A stretch of DNA of 60,000 nt from Lineus longissimus (GCF_910592395.1 NC_088308.1:16447501-16507500), one strand, 5' to 3'. Shown: positions 45,315 to 55,702, counted from the first letter of the stretch. Program-made: numbers and translations. Notes: a model not told the origin generated them from the letters alone.

Positions 45315-46047
45315 GGCAGAGTTCGACTGTAACCCGAGGTTGGACTCGGTCGGGTCGAGCTCCAGTCGAACTTCATTTATTCCGCGGGTACCGACCCGAG
45401 TGACGTCATATCTGACCTAGTTAGCTACTCGGGCTCAACCCTCGATGGCATGAGCGTTGAACTCAGCAGACTCGACAAAAACCACGTGACAAAATGGCGG
45501 CCTCGAAAACGTAAGGGATAAATTCGTGATTTTTACATTGTTATATCCAAACTGGATGGCAACTTCTCTCATCGATTCTCCCTCGTTGACCATGTACCAT
45601 AAAAAAAGCAGCAATTGCTTTTCTGGGGGAACAGGTTCTGTACCACCGACATGTTCGGAAACCAGATCGGGATAAAGTTCGGTCAAAAGTGTCTCGAACA
45701 CCCCCCTTCCAACTCTGAAGTGGGCTCTGAAGTCCTGCAAACTGAATTGCGGGATAACATTTTCTGCAAATCCAGTTATTTTGGGCACCCATTTCCTTCT
45801 GGCGAACAAACATAGTGTCCATAAATGTTCTTAACTTGTCAGCTCTACATCTATTGTACTATTGGGAAAAATGAAGTCTAAAAATTCGTATATTGCCGCT
45901 ATATCCGCCATGTTTAAACAAACCAAATCAACCCGAACCGACTCGACTGCGTTCGCGTGCTACCCCTACTCGACATGCGCATTTAAGGCATGATGTCATC
46001 GCCTGAGGAACTCTAAGCCGACCCTAGAGTTACAGTCGAACTCAGCC
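45315..46047. mobile_element. PIF/Harbinger element with truncated transposase
   Basis: CAA flanks both sides (45312-45314 and 46048-46050), a 3-bp duplication as expected for PIF/Harbinger. The left terminus GGCAGAGTTCGACTGTAAC and right GTTACAGTCGAACTCAGCC match at 18 of 19 positions. The 733-bp element carries only the N-terminal part of a transposase on the minus strand, so it depends on a full-length copy elsewhere. Confidence 0.85.
45435..45809 (-). pseudogene. PIF/Harbinger transposase, N-terminal fragment
   Basis: The 124-codon frame contains FRAHFRVGRGVFETLLTELY, then PVPPEKQLLLFLWYMVNEG and SMREVAIQFGYNNVKIT. This is the helix-turn-helix region that precedes the DDE nuclease in Harbinger and HARBI1-like proteins. 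After about residue 95 the likeness stops, and the rest is out-of-family sequence up to a stop. The whole catalytic domain is missing. Confidence 0.8.
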
Positions 46048-46490
46048 CAAGATGCTCTACCAAAGTTCCCTCGGGTTGCACTAAAATGTGGAAACCATGC
46101 ACACGTCACGTCAATGGAATTTAAGCTCACTTCAGAAGTTTGAGGCTCTCAAAACACTGCTTCAAACACAAATCAGTCAAGGAAGCATCAACCACCCTAA
46201 GTTTTTTAATGAGCACTATACATATTTGCCGAGAAAAACGCTCCAAATAGCCCATTTGCGCGGATTTTAGCATCACTTGAGCGAGCCGATGCGGACTTCC
46301 TATGCGCGCTGTACAAAATGTACACGTCTCATTTTCTGTAACGTTGCCGTAACATAAAGTAAACAACGGCGCTACCGGCGCTCCGGCCGGGCCGGCGATG
46401 GATGGAATTTGCCAAATTCGCACATATTCAAGTTATTTTCGTGGCCTATCTTTTTAAGTTTGAAGTATTTTAGAATAGAAATTGAACCCT

Positions 46491-46668
46491 CGGCTTCGGA
46501 CCTTGGTTGAGTTACCAAGACACTCTCGGGTGGAGCTAAAATTTCGTCCAAACCCTGTATTTTAGCTCCACCCTCGAGTGTCTTGGTAGGCGAGTGTTTG
46601 GACGAAATTTTAGCTCCACCCTCGAGTGTCTTGGTAACTCAACCAAGGTCCTCCGCCTCGGGTTCAAT
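46491..46668. mobile_element. small palindromic MITE
   Basis: ATTGAACCCTCGGCTTCGGA at the left pairs with CCTCGGGTTCAAT at the right, and the long inner blocks ACCTTGGTTGAGTTACCAAG and TAAAATTTCGTCCAAAC pair with their complements. Part of the right arm (TTTTAGCTCCACCCTCGAGT) is present twice. About 178 bp and non-coding. 46048-46490 and 46669-47348 around it show no recognised gene. Confidence 0.7.
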
Positions 46669-47348
46669 TCCTTAAATATAATCTTGATCAATTAAATTTT
46701 ACGTCACGCCTGTCGAACAACCCTGGTGAGAAATTTAATAAAAACCTATTTTATTCGAAAAAAGTCGCTGTGTTGTTGTTGAATCTCGGTCCGTTTTAGA
46801 AAATGTGCCCAAAATAATGGACATTTATATGGACAAGCAAATTACCGACTTATAGTATGAGTAACAAGGTAGCCCACTAGCGTTTTACAGTAGAAATCGA
46901 ATTTCTGAATATGCTATGTTCATTACTCATGCCGAAGTATCGCGAATTTAGAACAAGAAAAAAAGAATTAGTGATCGATTACTTCTAATATTGCTGCGGG
47001 CAAAAATGTGAATTCAAAAGTGGCACTGAAAAGTATTTGCATCACAATGATTTCAAATCACTATAATTGAACATATATTTGTATGAAGAGTGGTGAAGCT
47101 TTTTGCAACCTAGACCAATGGAAGAAAAAACGGCTGCACTCAATTTGAAAAAGCAATCCAGCCAAGAAATTATTGAGAAAACCTCGGCGACACGATCTAA
47201 AGACTTTTACCGCGGTGTGCTCCAAGGTGAAGCCATGGTGCAACTCTTCACAGGTGTTGCTTTTCAACTGTATGAGTGTCTCACGGCCAGGTATACTGAA
47301 CATGACTTCAAGAGTTTCATTAAGCAACGTAACAGGAACATATTACAG

Positions 47349-47546
47349 AAACGTTTTTCTGGGCCAGCCACTGATTGCTCTCTCTTCGGCCTTAGAAGTC
47401 AGGAACATATTCATTTGTAGCATGATGTGTTTGCTATCAAATCAATGCATTACTTTTGAATATACCAGTGCTGAAATGAGATGCCAGTTGGTTGGGAGCA
47501 AGATTATTTGTCAGGATGGGTGTGACTCTTTAAGGTTATTTGAAAG
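47349..47546 (+). CDS. PAN/Apple-like exon of the GON-domain gene
   Basis: Acceptor AACATATTACAG and donor GAAAG|GTAAAG bound 198 bp read in phase 2-2. The product has RNIFICSMMCLLSNQCITFEY and EMRCQLVG, the C...C...CxxFxY...CxL pattern of PAN/Apple domains, which bind proteins or sugars outside cells. Two more Cys follow. The phase matches the 48616 exon exactly (AG|C, Ser). It is the most upstream exon I can support; the signal-peptide exon was not found. The 47547-48615 intron contains a 72-codon frame (48178) with a hydrophobic start, a possible alternative first exon but without good splice support. Confidence 0.6.
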
Positions 47547-48615
47547 GTAAAGTTGAATGTTGATGATAACAACCCAGAATTCAGCTAGCCTAACAATTAG
47601 AACACTTTCAAAACGAAGTGAATGCCGACTTCAGGGGTTAGCGTCAGTTCTTTGTTTTCCAGAGTAAAGAATACCACCCTTGAAAGTGGCATTCACTTCA
47701 TTATTAAAGAGTTCTATAGCATTGCTATAGGAGTTTAAGTTTTATTCAAAATATTGACGCCTGTGGTCAACCTGAGACAGTATACACATTCCTGAGAGAG
47801 TTTTTAAGATACATGTATCATAATATCATGGGGAAGGTTATTTCTGGAGATTAAAAAGAGGCAGTGCAAATAGCATGAACGGAATCTAGAGTTACCAGCC
47901 TGCTCTAAGTACAGGAAGTAGCAGAGCTCTACAGCATCGCCACTTAAATAGTTCACCATTCTCCCACGAGGGGTGACAAAATCTTCATAATAGATTTGGG
48001 CTCTGCTCCCGTTTGTACTTCCTCTTTTTACTCTTCAGAAGTCCTTGATATTTCACGATTACTGTAGGCCTACATAGTGTTTGTCCAAATATTTTTTTCT
48101 TTCACCATCAATCTCGGAGGTATCTTGTTTTCTGGTTCTTTATATAGACTTTTTGTAGGATTCAAACAACGTCGGTTATGTATTGCAATCAGTTTATTCT
48201 GAGGTTTTTATGTTTCTGTGAGTTACTGATAGTAGTGAAAAGTACATCAACGACGATATCTCCCACTCGAACGTACGGGTACCCCATCTTGGCGCCAGTT
48301 GTTTTCAATACACTCAGCCTGTCGATATTTCAAATTGTTTACGAGATAGGAGTAAAACAGCCCGATACCAATATGCGGGTTGGAATCACCTTTTAGAAAT
48401 GCGAAATATCATATTTCAAAATAATCTGACCAGCAGTTTACAAGCTCGAGTCTAAAATGTTGGGGAGGACGTTATTTTCATATGTTATACTGTATTGTGA
48501 TTGTTATTAGCCCCGTTTTCGCACTGTTCTTGCTGGCTTTTTAGGTTATTTAGTAAATTATCAATGGAGTGGTTTGGGCCATCCGGCTGTCTCATTCGCT
48601 TCACGAACGTTTCAG

Positions 48616-48904
48616 CAAAAGCAAATGCAATGTTTACCACACAAAGGCTGAGAAATGCAGTGATGTCTATCCAACGGGCGGTGGCGTAGGCAGCGAATAT
48701 AATCTCTTCATTGGTGGACAGACTGATGTTTCTATCAGGATATATTGCTATTTTGATAATTCAACTGATAGGGGTAGTGAGTATGTCACACTACGAAAAA
48801 TGAGCTATACAAAGTTTTACAGAAGATCTAAAATAGAGGGACGTCTAGGCTGCAATCAGGCCAGCCAAAGGATTGTCTTCATGAAAATAAGGATAAATCC
48901 GCAG
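48616..48904 (+). CDS. GON domain, first third (exon)
   Basis: Acceptor CTTCACGAACGTTTCAG and a consensus donor CCGCAG|GTACGT bound 289 bp, phase 2 in and 0 out. After a short linker the product reads EKCSDVYPTGGG, EYNLFIGG, IRIYCYFDN, GSEYVTLRKMSYTKFYRR and IVFMKIRINPQ. This is the start of a GON domain: C-x-D, EYxLxIxG, xxYC, EYxTL, then F-x-KIRIN. GON domains are known at the C-terminus of ADAMTS9/20-type proteases and in many invertebrate secreted proteins, often without protease. It continues in the 54101 and 55550 exons. Confidence 0.8.
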
Positions 48905-49045
48905 GTACGTCATCTTGACCCTCAAAGTATTGACATTGCTCAGCTTCCACACAGCGCGCGTCAATACCTTGACGAAAAAGTACAGCATGCATTTATATGC
49001 AATCTATTTCCAAATGAAGTTGATCGGCTATACTCACTCATAAAC

Positions 49046-49959
49046 GGTAGTTGATAAAGCTTGGAATCAGTGAAACCATGTAACCAGTGATAAACCTTGG
49101 AATAGTCAGTACTAAACCGTGGAATCACTCTGCAAGTACCGCGTGAAATCGGGTGCGTTCCTTCCACAATTTATATTCATGACGGGCCGCCATTTGCAAA
49201 TATCTAATTATTGCTCTTCGATGAGATCAAAAGTAAGCTTTTGTGATTGTTTTGTATTCCATATACTAACATAAAACGTTTTTATTAGAAGAATCATTTG
49301 TATATATAATGCTCTGATAAAGCTCAGTAGATATGACAAACATGCACACGGGAATCACTAAAAAATGTGTCCGCTTAGAACTGGTTACATCACGAAAATA
49401 TCTCTACATCCCACGATGCGTACATGAATATGTACGAAATCGCTCAAAGCGAAGGAATTTATTCACATTTTTCATCTCCAAACCCGGCTAAAACCTTCGG
49501 TAATAAACCTTCATCTACGTTTCTACTGATGAGCGCCAGCCGGTACTGCATGATGTAGTCAATCTTCTCTGTATCACCCTGTATGATCACACCGCTCCGT
49601 AGTTCGTAATAGGCCCCGTGTGGTGGCGTAGTAAGCGGAGCGCTGATTGGTCCATATTATGGGTGTGTGGTGGGCGTCTCGTGACGTGCATGCCTATATT
49701 TGGGAGATCAGTAATGTACACTGGAGGAGAGGTATGACTGGGTTGTTCTAAAATATAGATTATTGAATCGGATATGCGACTGATATCTAAACTACCGTCA
49801 AATTCCGATCTGATCATATAAAAATAAGCTCCAAATATTGATTCGTAACCACCTTAGGTTCAAATGGCATTATTTCATGTTTTTATCCATTTTTAGGACT
49901 GATTCCAAGGTTTATTACTGGTTTCACAGTTTCACTGGTTCCAAGCTTTATCACCTACC
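49046..49959 (+). mobile_element. 'B' element copy B2
   Basis: Ends GGTAGTTGATAAAGCTTGG and CCAAGCTTTATCACCTACC. Flanks CTCATAAAC (49037-49045) and CTCATATAT (49960-49968) match at 7 of 9 positions, consistent with an old 9-bp duplication. Its right end adjoins element C. The minus strand 49817-49587 carries the same frame as B1 (MIRSEFDGSLDISRI...). It lies in the long intron of the GON gene. Confidence 0.8.
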
Positions 49960-49992
49960 CTCATATATAAACGGCATCACTGTACACACAAT

Positions 49993-51251
49993 TATGGCAT
50001 GTTTTTTGTAGCAAAATTCGATTTGAGCAACATTGCAATTAAAATTCGATTTTTGTGTCTATCTATTCGATTTTAATCAACTTTGTTCGATTCTTCCCTC
50101 AATCATTTGATTTTTTTGCATATTCATTCGATTTTTTTCAAACATTTATCAACAAAAAATACTGTTCTTGTTGTATATCAAATCAAACACTATAAATTCA
50201 TAATCGAATATAACTTAGAAAAAATCAAAAGGTGAAAGAAATAGATCAAAATCAGATTCAAATATATCGCATTAACTGGTCAAAAAACGAAGCATTTTCG
50301 ATTTTAATTACACCAAATCTTTCAATTTAATCAAAGTATATTCAATTTCAGAATCAAATAAGAAGTATATACGATTTTGAAATCGAATACTCATTCGATT
50401 TAAATCGAATAGGTCATTCGATTTAAAATCGAATAGACCATTCGATTTAAAATTGAATATGTCATTCGATTTTTGTAGATTTCTATTCGATTTTGATTGG
50501 TCAATCGTAGTCACGTGACAAACTAGCAACCAATTAGAATCGAATGGAATAGGAGCAGAATCGAATAGACCATTCGATTTAAAACCGAATAGGTCATTCG
50601 ATTTTTGTAGATTTCTATTCGATTTTGATTGGTCAATCGTAGTCACGTGACAAACTAGCAACCAATTAGAATCGAATGGAATAGGAGCAGAATCGAATAG
50701 ACCATTCGATTTAAAACCGAATAGGTCATTCGATTTTTGTAGGTTTCTATTCGATTTTGATTGGTCAATCATAGTCACGTGACAAACTAGCAACCAATTA
50801 GAATCGAATGGAATAGGAGCAGAATCGAATGAGACCATTTGATTTAGAAATCGAATACTCATTCGATTTAAATCAAATAGACCATTTGATTTTTAAATCG
50901 AATATTGCTTTTCATTTGATATGGAATCGAATGAACATTCATTCTTAAAATCAAATTATCATTCAATTTTTTGTAAGAACTATTTGATTATATCGAAATG
51001 TACTTTAATCTATATGACGAATTATGCGATTAATATTGAATAGGTGATTTGTAAGAATCGAATGAGATTGTTTGATCTCGGTCTTGATATTTTAAACTCT
51101 TTCCAATACATTTTTGATAAAACAACCTATCATTCGATTCGATTGACAATTTATTTGATTTATTTTTCACTAAAGAAACTATTCATTCGATTTCTGACTG
51201 AAATATTGAATGAATCAGTGAATCGCATAGTGCTACACATAACAGGCCATA
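49993..51251. mobile_element. TATGGC fold-back element F4 (ATTCGATTT arms), proven insertion
   Basis: CACAAT flanks both sides (49987-49992 and 51252-51257), and the other copy of C (41852-41857, complement) has a single uninterrupted site. The ends TATGGCATGTTTTTTGTAGC and, inverted, TATGGCCTGTTATGTGTAGC are related to the F1/F2/F3 termini. The interior is dominated by ATTCGATTT and AAATCGAAT units in both orientations plus a 132-bp tandem triplication (50461-50856). Size 1259 bp, no transposase. Frames through it, including 184 codons on the minus strand, reflect the 132-bp (44-codon) period. Confidence 0.9.
50461..50856. repeat. 132-bp tandem repeat x3 with CCAAT and GTCACGTGAC motifs
   Basis: GTCATTCGATTTTTGTAG occurs at 50461, 50593 and 50725. 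Each unit also contains GATTGGTCAAT, GTCACGTGAC (50510-50519, 50642-50651, and a third copy at 50774-50783) and ACCAATTAGAATCGAATGG. Copies are nearly identical, so the amplification is recent. Confidence 0.85.
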
Positions 51252-51792
51252 CACAATGGTAACAAGTTAGCGTGATGCCGCTGACCATCGCTATTGCTCC
51301 GATCAGCCCTCTGATATGTTCGGCAAGTGTAGCGTGTTTGCCCTTTTTATCACCTCTTAACACTGCGCTCTGAACACTGCGTTCAGAGATGATAAAAAGG
51401 GCAACGCCTGTGAAGTTGTTGGCTATATCCAGCTCATATTAGCATCGCAGTGGTCATGGAAAGTGAGGTCTGTGTGATCGAAAAACGGGCTCACCATATG
51501 CTGCTTTATATACCATGTACAGTTTTGGGGATTCGGACAGTGTCAGCAAGTCACTATGGTTACCACGAGCGCTTGCAGACAACAACAACAAATTTGAAAA
51601 TTCTGGCAGATTCAACAGCGAATAATTCCTGTTTTGTGGCACTTGACGTGGATTTGCTGGTAGACATTTCTAGATGATAACTTAAAGACATCTTTTGGTA
51701 GGTTTAAATTGATATAGCTGTCTTGAATAAGTAGAAAAAGCTAGATTTTGTTGACCTATGCCTAATTCAGGGTACAAAATGCGCTGATTTCT

Positions 51793-52842
51793 GGTAGTTG
51801 ATAAAGCTTGGAATCAGTGAAACCATGTAACCAGTGATAAACCTTGGAATAGTCAGTACTAAACCGTGGAATCACTCTGCAAGTACCGCGTGAAATCGGG
51901 CGCGTTCCTTCCACGATTTATACCCTCCCAACTGCCAATCTCGTCCCAGCTGACTTTATTGATAGCAATTTGCCAGTAGTTCCGGAATCAACATTTTTGT
52001 GGAGGATGACGTCATCATTGAATGCATTGGAAATGTGTTGTTGTCGTTAAAAAATAAACTTATATTCATGACGGGCCGCCATTTGCAAATCTCTAATTAT
52101 TGCTCCTCGATGAAAGCAAAAGTAAGCTTTTGTGATTGTTTTGTATTCCATATACTAACATAAAACGTTTTTTTTGCGAAGAATCATTTGTATATATATT
52201 GCTCTGATAAAACTCAGTAGATATGACAAACATGCACACGGGAATCACTAAAAAATGTGTCCGCTTAGAACTGGTTACATCACGAAAATATCTTTACATC
52301 CCTCGATGTGTACATGAATATGTACGAAATCGCTCACAGCGAAGGAATTTATTCACATTTTTCATCTCCAAACCCGGCTAAAACCTTCGGTAATAAACCT
52401 TCATCTACGTTTCTGCGGATAAGCGCCAGCCGGTACTGCATGATGTAGTCAATCTTCTCTGTATCACCCTGTATGATCACACCGCTCCGTAGTTCAATTA
52501 GGCCTCGTGTGGTGGCGTAGTAAGCGGAGCGCTGATTGGTGCATATTATGGGTGTGTGGTGGGCGTGTCGTGACGTGCATGCCCATATTTGGGAGATCAG
52601 TAATGTACACTGGAGGCGAGGTATGACTGGGTTGTTCTAAAATATAGATTGTGGAAATGCGACTGATTTCTAAACTACCGTTAAATTCCTATCTGATCAT
52701 GTAAAAATAAGCTCCAAATATTTATTCGTAACCACCTTAGGTTCCAATGGCATTATTTCATGTTTTTATGCATTTTTAGGACTGATTCCATGGTTTAGCA
52801 CAGGTTACATGGTTTCACTGATTCCAAGTTTTATCAACTACC
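51793..52842 (+). mobile_element. 'B' element copy B4, exact 9-bp duplication
   Basis: CTGATTTCT occurs exactly on both sides (51784-51792 and 52843-52851), a 9-bp target duplication, and element C resumes directly after it. Ends are GGTAGTTGATAAAGCTTGG and CTTGGAATCAGTGAAACC-type inverted sequence ending ATCAACTACC. It is the longest B copy seen (1050 bp). A 10-base deletion relative to B1/B2 breaks the conserved frame. Confidence 0.85.
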
Positions 52843-53465
52843 CTGATTTCTCCCATATCTTCTGAATTTGTGAAGATAATTGCACGTGCTGTGATGTGTA
52901 GCATAAACACCAGAATAGAAAGATATGATAACTAGCACTTGGCTCAAAGTGTTCTACAAAGTGTCTTAAAATTCAATATAAGAAGGCAGACTGTTCGCTA
53001 TGGTTACCTGTATGTCACTGTCATGACTGTACAAGTGTAACCATAGCGGCCAAGGCAGTGCATGAAAGTAACCACAGAGGACAGTCTGCCGTCTTATATT
53101 GCATATTAAGTCATTTTATACATGTAGAACACTTTCAGCCAAGTGCTTATGATCATATCTGCCTATTCCGTTGTACATGCTACACAACACAGCACATGCA
53201 ATAATCTTCACAACTTATGCAGACATGATTGAAATAAGCTCAATTTGTACCCTGAAACAGGCATAGGATTACAAAAAGACTGTTTTCTCTATTTATTCAG
53301 GACAGCTACACCTGATACAAACCTATTAGACGATGTGCTCAAGTTATCATCTAGAAATATCTACCAAGAAATCCACATCGAGTGCCATAGACTAGTAGTA
53401 TAGGGATTATTCACCGTTGAATCGGCCTGAGTTTTCAAATCTGTTATTGTCGTACCCGTACAGTA

Positions 53466-54100
53466 TTAAAAAGAAATAAATAAATGGACGAATTACACAA
53501 TATTGTCGCGATTAACTCCGTTTCGCCCCCTACTTGGGCATTACTTGGGACGCAGGGGCCGGTTCTTGTGTTAAATACGGAGTTTCTGTATAGAGCACTG
53601 CAGATATACAGTATAAATTGTGCAGAAATAGGTTACAGAACATTTGTTCACATTTTCTGATCAATCCTGGAACCGCCCTCTACATGAACAGGAAATGACA
53701 GACAACAAAAGCAGTAAACATGCATAGGTTAACATGCATTAGTGCCAATTTTTTTCCGTTTCTGTGTGTCGGCCATCATTGGGACCCAAAACAAAAGATT
53801 CACAGTTTTTCTCAGTTTCCCCCGATTAAAAAGTCATGGTCTCTCTGGCTGCCACGTGTTTAGAAACACTGCCGAAATATGGGGAACAACCTTAAACGTT
53901 ACACCGGTATCATTACTCTTCCTTTTAATTCTGATAAACTGCGATATTTGAAACTAACTGCTGAGCACCCAAGACTAATCCTAATGAAGATATTTCGTAT
54001 ACGCGTGCGTGGGTGTGTTGGGGTGGAGGTAGGCAATAACATATCTCATTGATGTCGCTCATCTTGTCATAAACACTTGCTATTTCTTTCATTATGCCAG
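53466..54100. other. intron remainder, no gene seen
   Basis: End of the long intron of the GON gene. GT-rich TGCGTGGGTGTGTTGGGGTGG near 54005 is simple sequence. Nothing else recognised. Confidence 0.4.
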
Positions 54101-54265
54101 ACTTTGGAATACGCAAAATTTCATTACAAGTTTGCTAAGAGGAATAACCCGAATGAGGAGTACGTTGACCTGTTTTCATGCCGAGATTGTTCATCACCTG
54201 GGGACGGCATTATGCGGGGCGAGGCCCGCGTGGACTTAAGGGAAACGGGATTAGCAGTAGATAAG
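54101..54265 (+). CDS. GON domain, middle third (exon)
   Basis: Acceptor TATTTCTTTCATTATGCCAG and donor GATAAG|GTAAGA bound 165 bp in phase 0-0. The product starts TLEYAKFHYKFAKRNN and contains LFSCRDCSSPGDG and EARVDLRETGLAVDK. This corresponds to the middle of the GON domain, where D-C...C...G-x-F-x-I-x-L-x-G-T-G-L is usual. Here RETGL replaces the usual GTGL. The phase agrees with both neighbouring exons. Confidence 0.8.
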
Positions 54266-55124
54266 GTAAGACAACACATAACAAAGGACCTTTCAATTGA
54301 GTATCGCACTGGTGAGCCTGTGGAAAACCTTGGCATGTGCTCAAAGCTGAGCTCCGCTGACTTTTTTTGTCGAATTATCACGATGGCAAAGAGAGTCGAT
54401 TGACTTCGATATTTTATTTCAAATACCTTTGGAGATATTGCTGAAAAACTGTAACGTTTGTCTTGACCCAGGGATTGGAAAACATATAAGTTGGAAAAGA
54501 AATACTGATCGATTACTGCTGATTACTACTGCTGAATCGTGAATAAACTGCCATTGCAACATGAGGAGAACAGCGACAGTCCGTTAGGTATACTTATGCA
54601 TGTTGCCAGTTTGAAATGGACTTGATTTGACTATAAATATTGATGTCTTTGTCAGAGCACTCGATCACAAAGTGGCACAGCCTTTGGTACGACTGTTCCT
54701 ACGCATGCATCTCGCATGCATCTACACATTCTATCTCCGAATCCGATTGCGATGCTGTCACTAGGTCACTGTCAGCTCACTGAGCTGGTCAGAGCTGTGC
54801 ATAGGGCCTACATGCAGCATCATCAGCGCACTGAAATCAACATACATGTAGTAGAAACGCAACGATCTTTCTCTTGATTTGAAGCTGAGTGTTTTGAGTA
54901 ACGAGTCACTAGCAAATCATTTAAAAACCGGGCACAAAAGTGAGAAAGAAAACTTACTATTGATTGTGACATTCGACCTCTGACATGTGCGATCGACGCG
55001 CTCTCTGCGCATGCAGCGTAAGCGTAATGGGGCGTGTGTGCTAGGTCTGAGGAATCCGTAACCCGAGTTGCTAACCCGGGTAAGCAAAGTCCAACCTCTC
55101 CCCTGCCATGCTTGGGCCTGTCCG

Positions 55125-55485
55125 GGACGAGGTAAAAAGACTAGGTTTTGAAAATAACCTGGTATTTTTCATTAAAAACTTGGTTTTGAAAAAGAAATGC
55201 ATATAACCTTGTTTTATTCCACAAAACATAGTTTTCTTCCATGAAACTAGGTTTTCTTGGAAGAAGCATATGTTGATTTTAAAAACCAAGTTATCTTGTT
55301 AAAAAAACCAGGTTTTTTTAAAGAAAACTAGGTTTTTTTAATCAACTTATGCTTCTTGCAAGAAAACCTAGTTTCATGGAAGAAAACATGGTTTTCTTCC
55401 ATGATACTAAGTTTTTTAAGAAGAAAACCAGGTTTTTTTCAATAAAACCTGGTTTTCTTAATTATTAGACAGACGGCTTGCCATA
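55125..55485. mobile_element. TATGGC fold-back element F3 (AAACCAGGTTTT arms), left end missing
   Basis: The right end is GGCTTGCCATA (55475-55485), the same terminus as F1 and F2. The right arm (about 55325-55485) and left arm (about 55130-55275) pair through AAACTAGGTTTTCTTG, CTTCCATGAAAC and GAAGCATATGTTGATT blocks and are built of AAAACCAGGTTTTCTT-type units. At the left, the expected TATGGCAAGCC is not found; CCATGCTTGGGCCTGTCC near 55107 may be a decayed remnant. The element fills much of the last intron and ends 64 bases before the last exon. Confidence 0.65.
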
Positions 55486-55549
55486 TACGCAGGCCCCCTC
55501 TGGTCGCAGTACATGTCATCTACCTTATGATCTTACGTTTCAATTTCAG

Positions 55550-55702
55550 AGAATACTTTGGGATAAATGTCCCGAGTGGTTCAAGCAAGACCAGGAGGTG
55601 ACTTGGCTGTACGAGAGGCAGTTCTTGTCTTACAAATGTAGCGGATATCCTGCTTGGTGTCCCGCACCAGATCAGATATATTTTCAGATAAAAGCCGCAT
55701 AA
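55550..55702 (+). CDS. GON domain, last third, and stop (last exon)
   Basis: Acceptor TTACGTTTCAATTTCAG starts a phase-0 exon that runs to TAA at 55700-55702. The product contains LWDKCPEWFKQDQEV, YKCSGYPAWCPAPDQIYFQI and ends KAA. This is the end of a GON domain (W...Q..V.., then KCxGYxxxC-x-P). Together the three exons give a complete GON domain at the C-terminus of a presumably secreted protein. No polyadenylation signal was identified nearby. No metalloprotease or thrombospondin repeats are in the window, so an ADAMTS label is not justified. Confidence 0.8.
   Translation, partial: RILWDKCPEWFKQDQEVTWLYERQFLSYKCSGYPAWCPAPDQIYFQIKAA

Larger units (their letters stand above)
49960..53465 (+). 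mobile_element. palindromic element 'C', interrupted by F4 and B4
   Basis: C is 49960-49992, then 51252-51792, then 52852 onward. Its two halves mirror each other around about 53030: CATATCTTCTGAATTTGTGA... on the left against TCACAACTTATGC on the right, and GCAGACTGTTCGCTATGG against CATAGCGGCC...GTCTGCC. The outer right arm (53230-53465: GTACCCTGAAACAGGCATAG, TTATCATCTAGAAATATC) is a diverged mirror of 51600-51790. It contains no transposase. It is a large fold-back element that later received F4 and B4. Confidence 0.7.

Noticed and set aside
47103-47420. 105-codon frame overlapping the PAN exon
   Set aside because: It is in another frame, crosses the splice acceptor and has no motif; the frame with the Cys pattern and matching phases is preferred.
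48178-48396. Signal-peptide exon of the GON gene
   Set aside because: The N-terminus is hydrophobic, but it lies between two exons already joined in phase and I found no convincing donor in the needed phase.
50308-50862. 184-codon minus-strand frame in F4
   Set aside because: It exists because the 132-bp repeat unit is a multiple of three; its residues repeat every 44 positions and fall in an AT-rich fold-back array. No family likeness.
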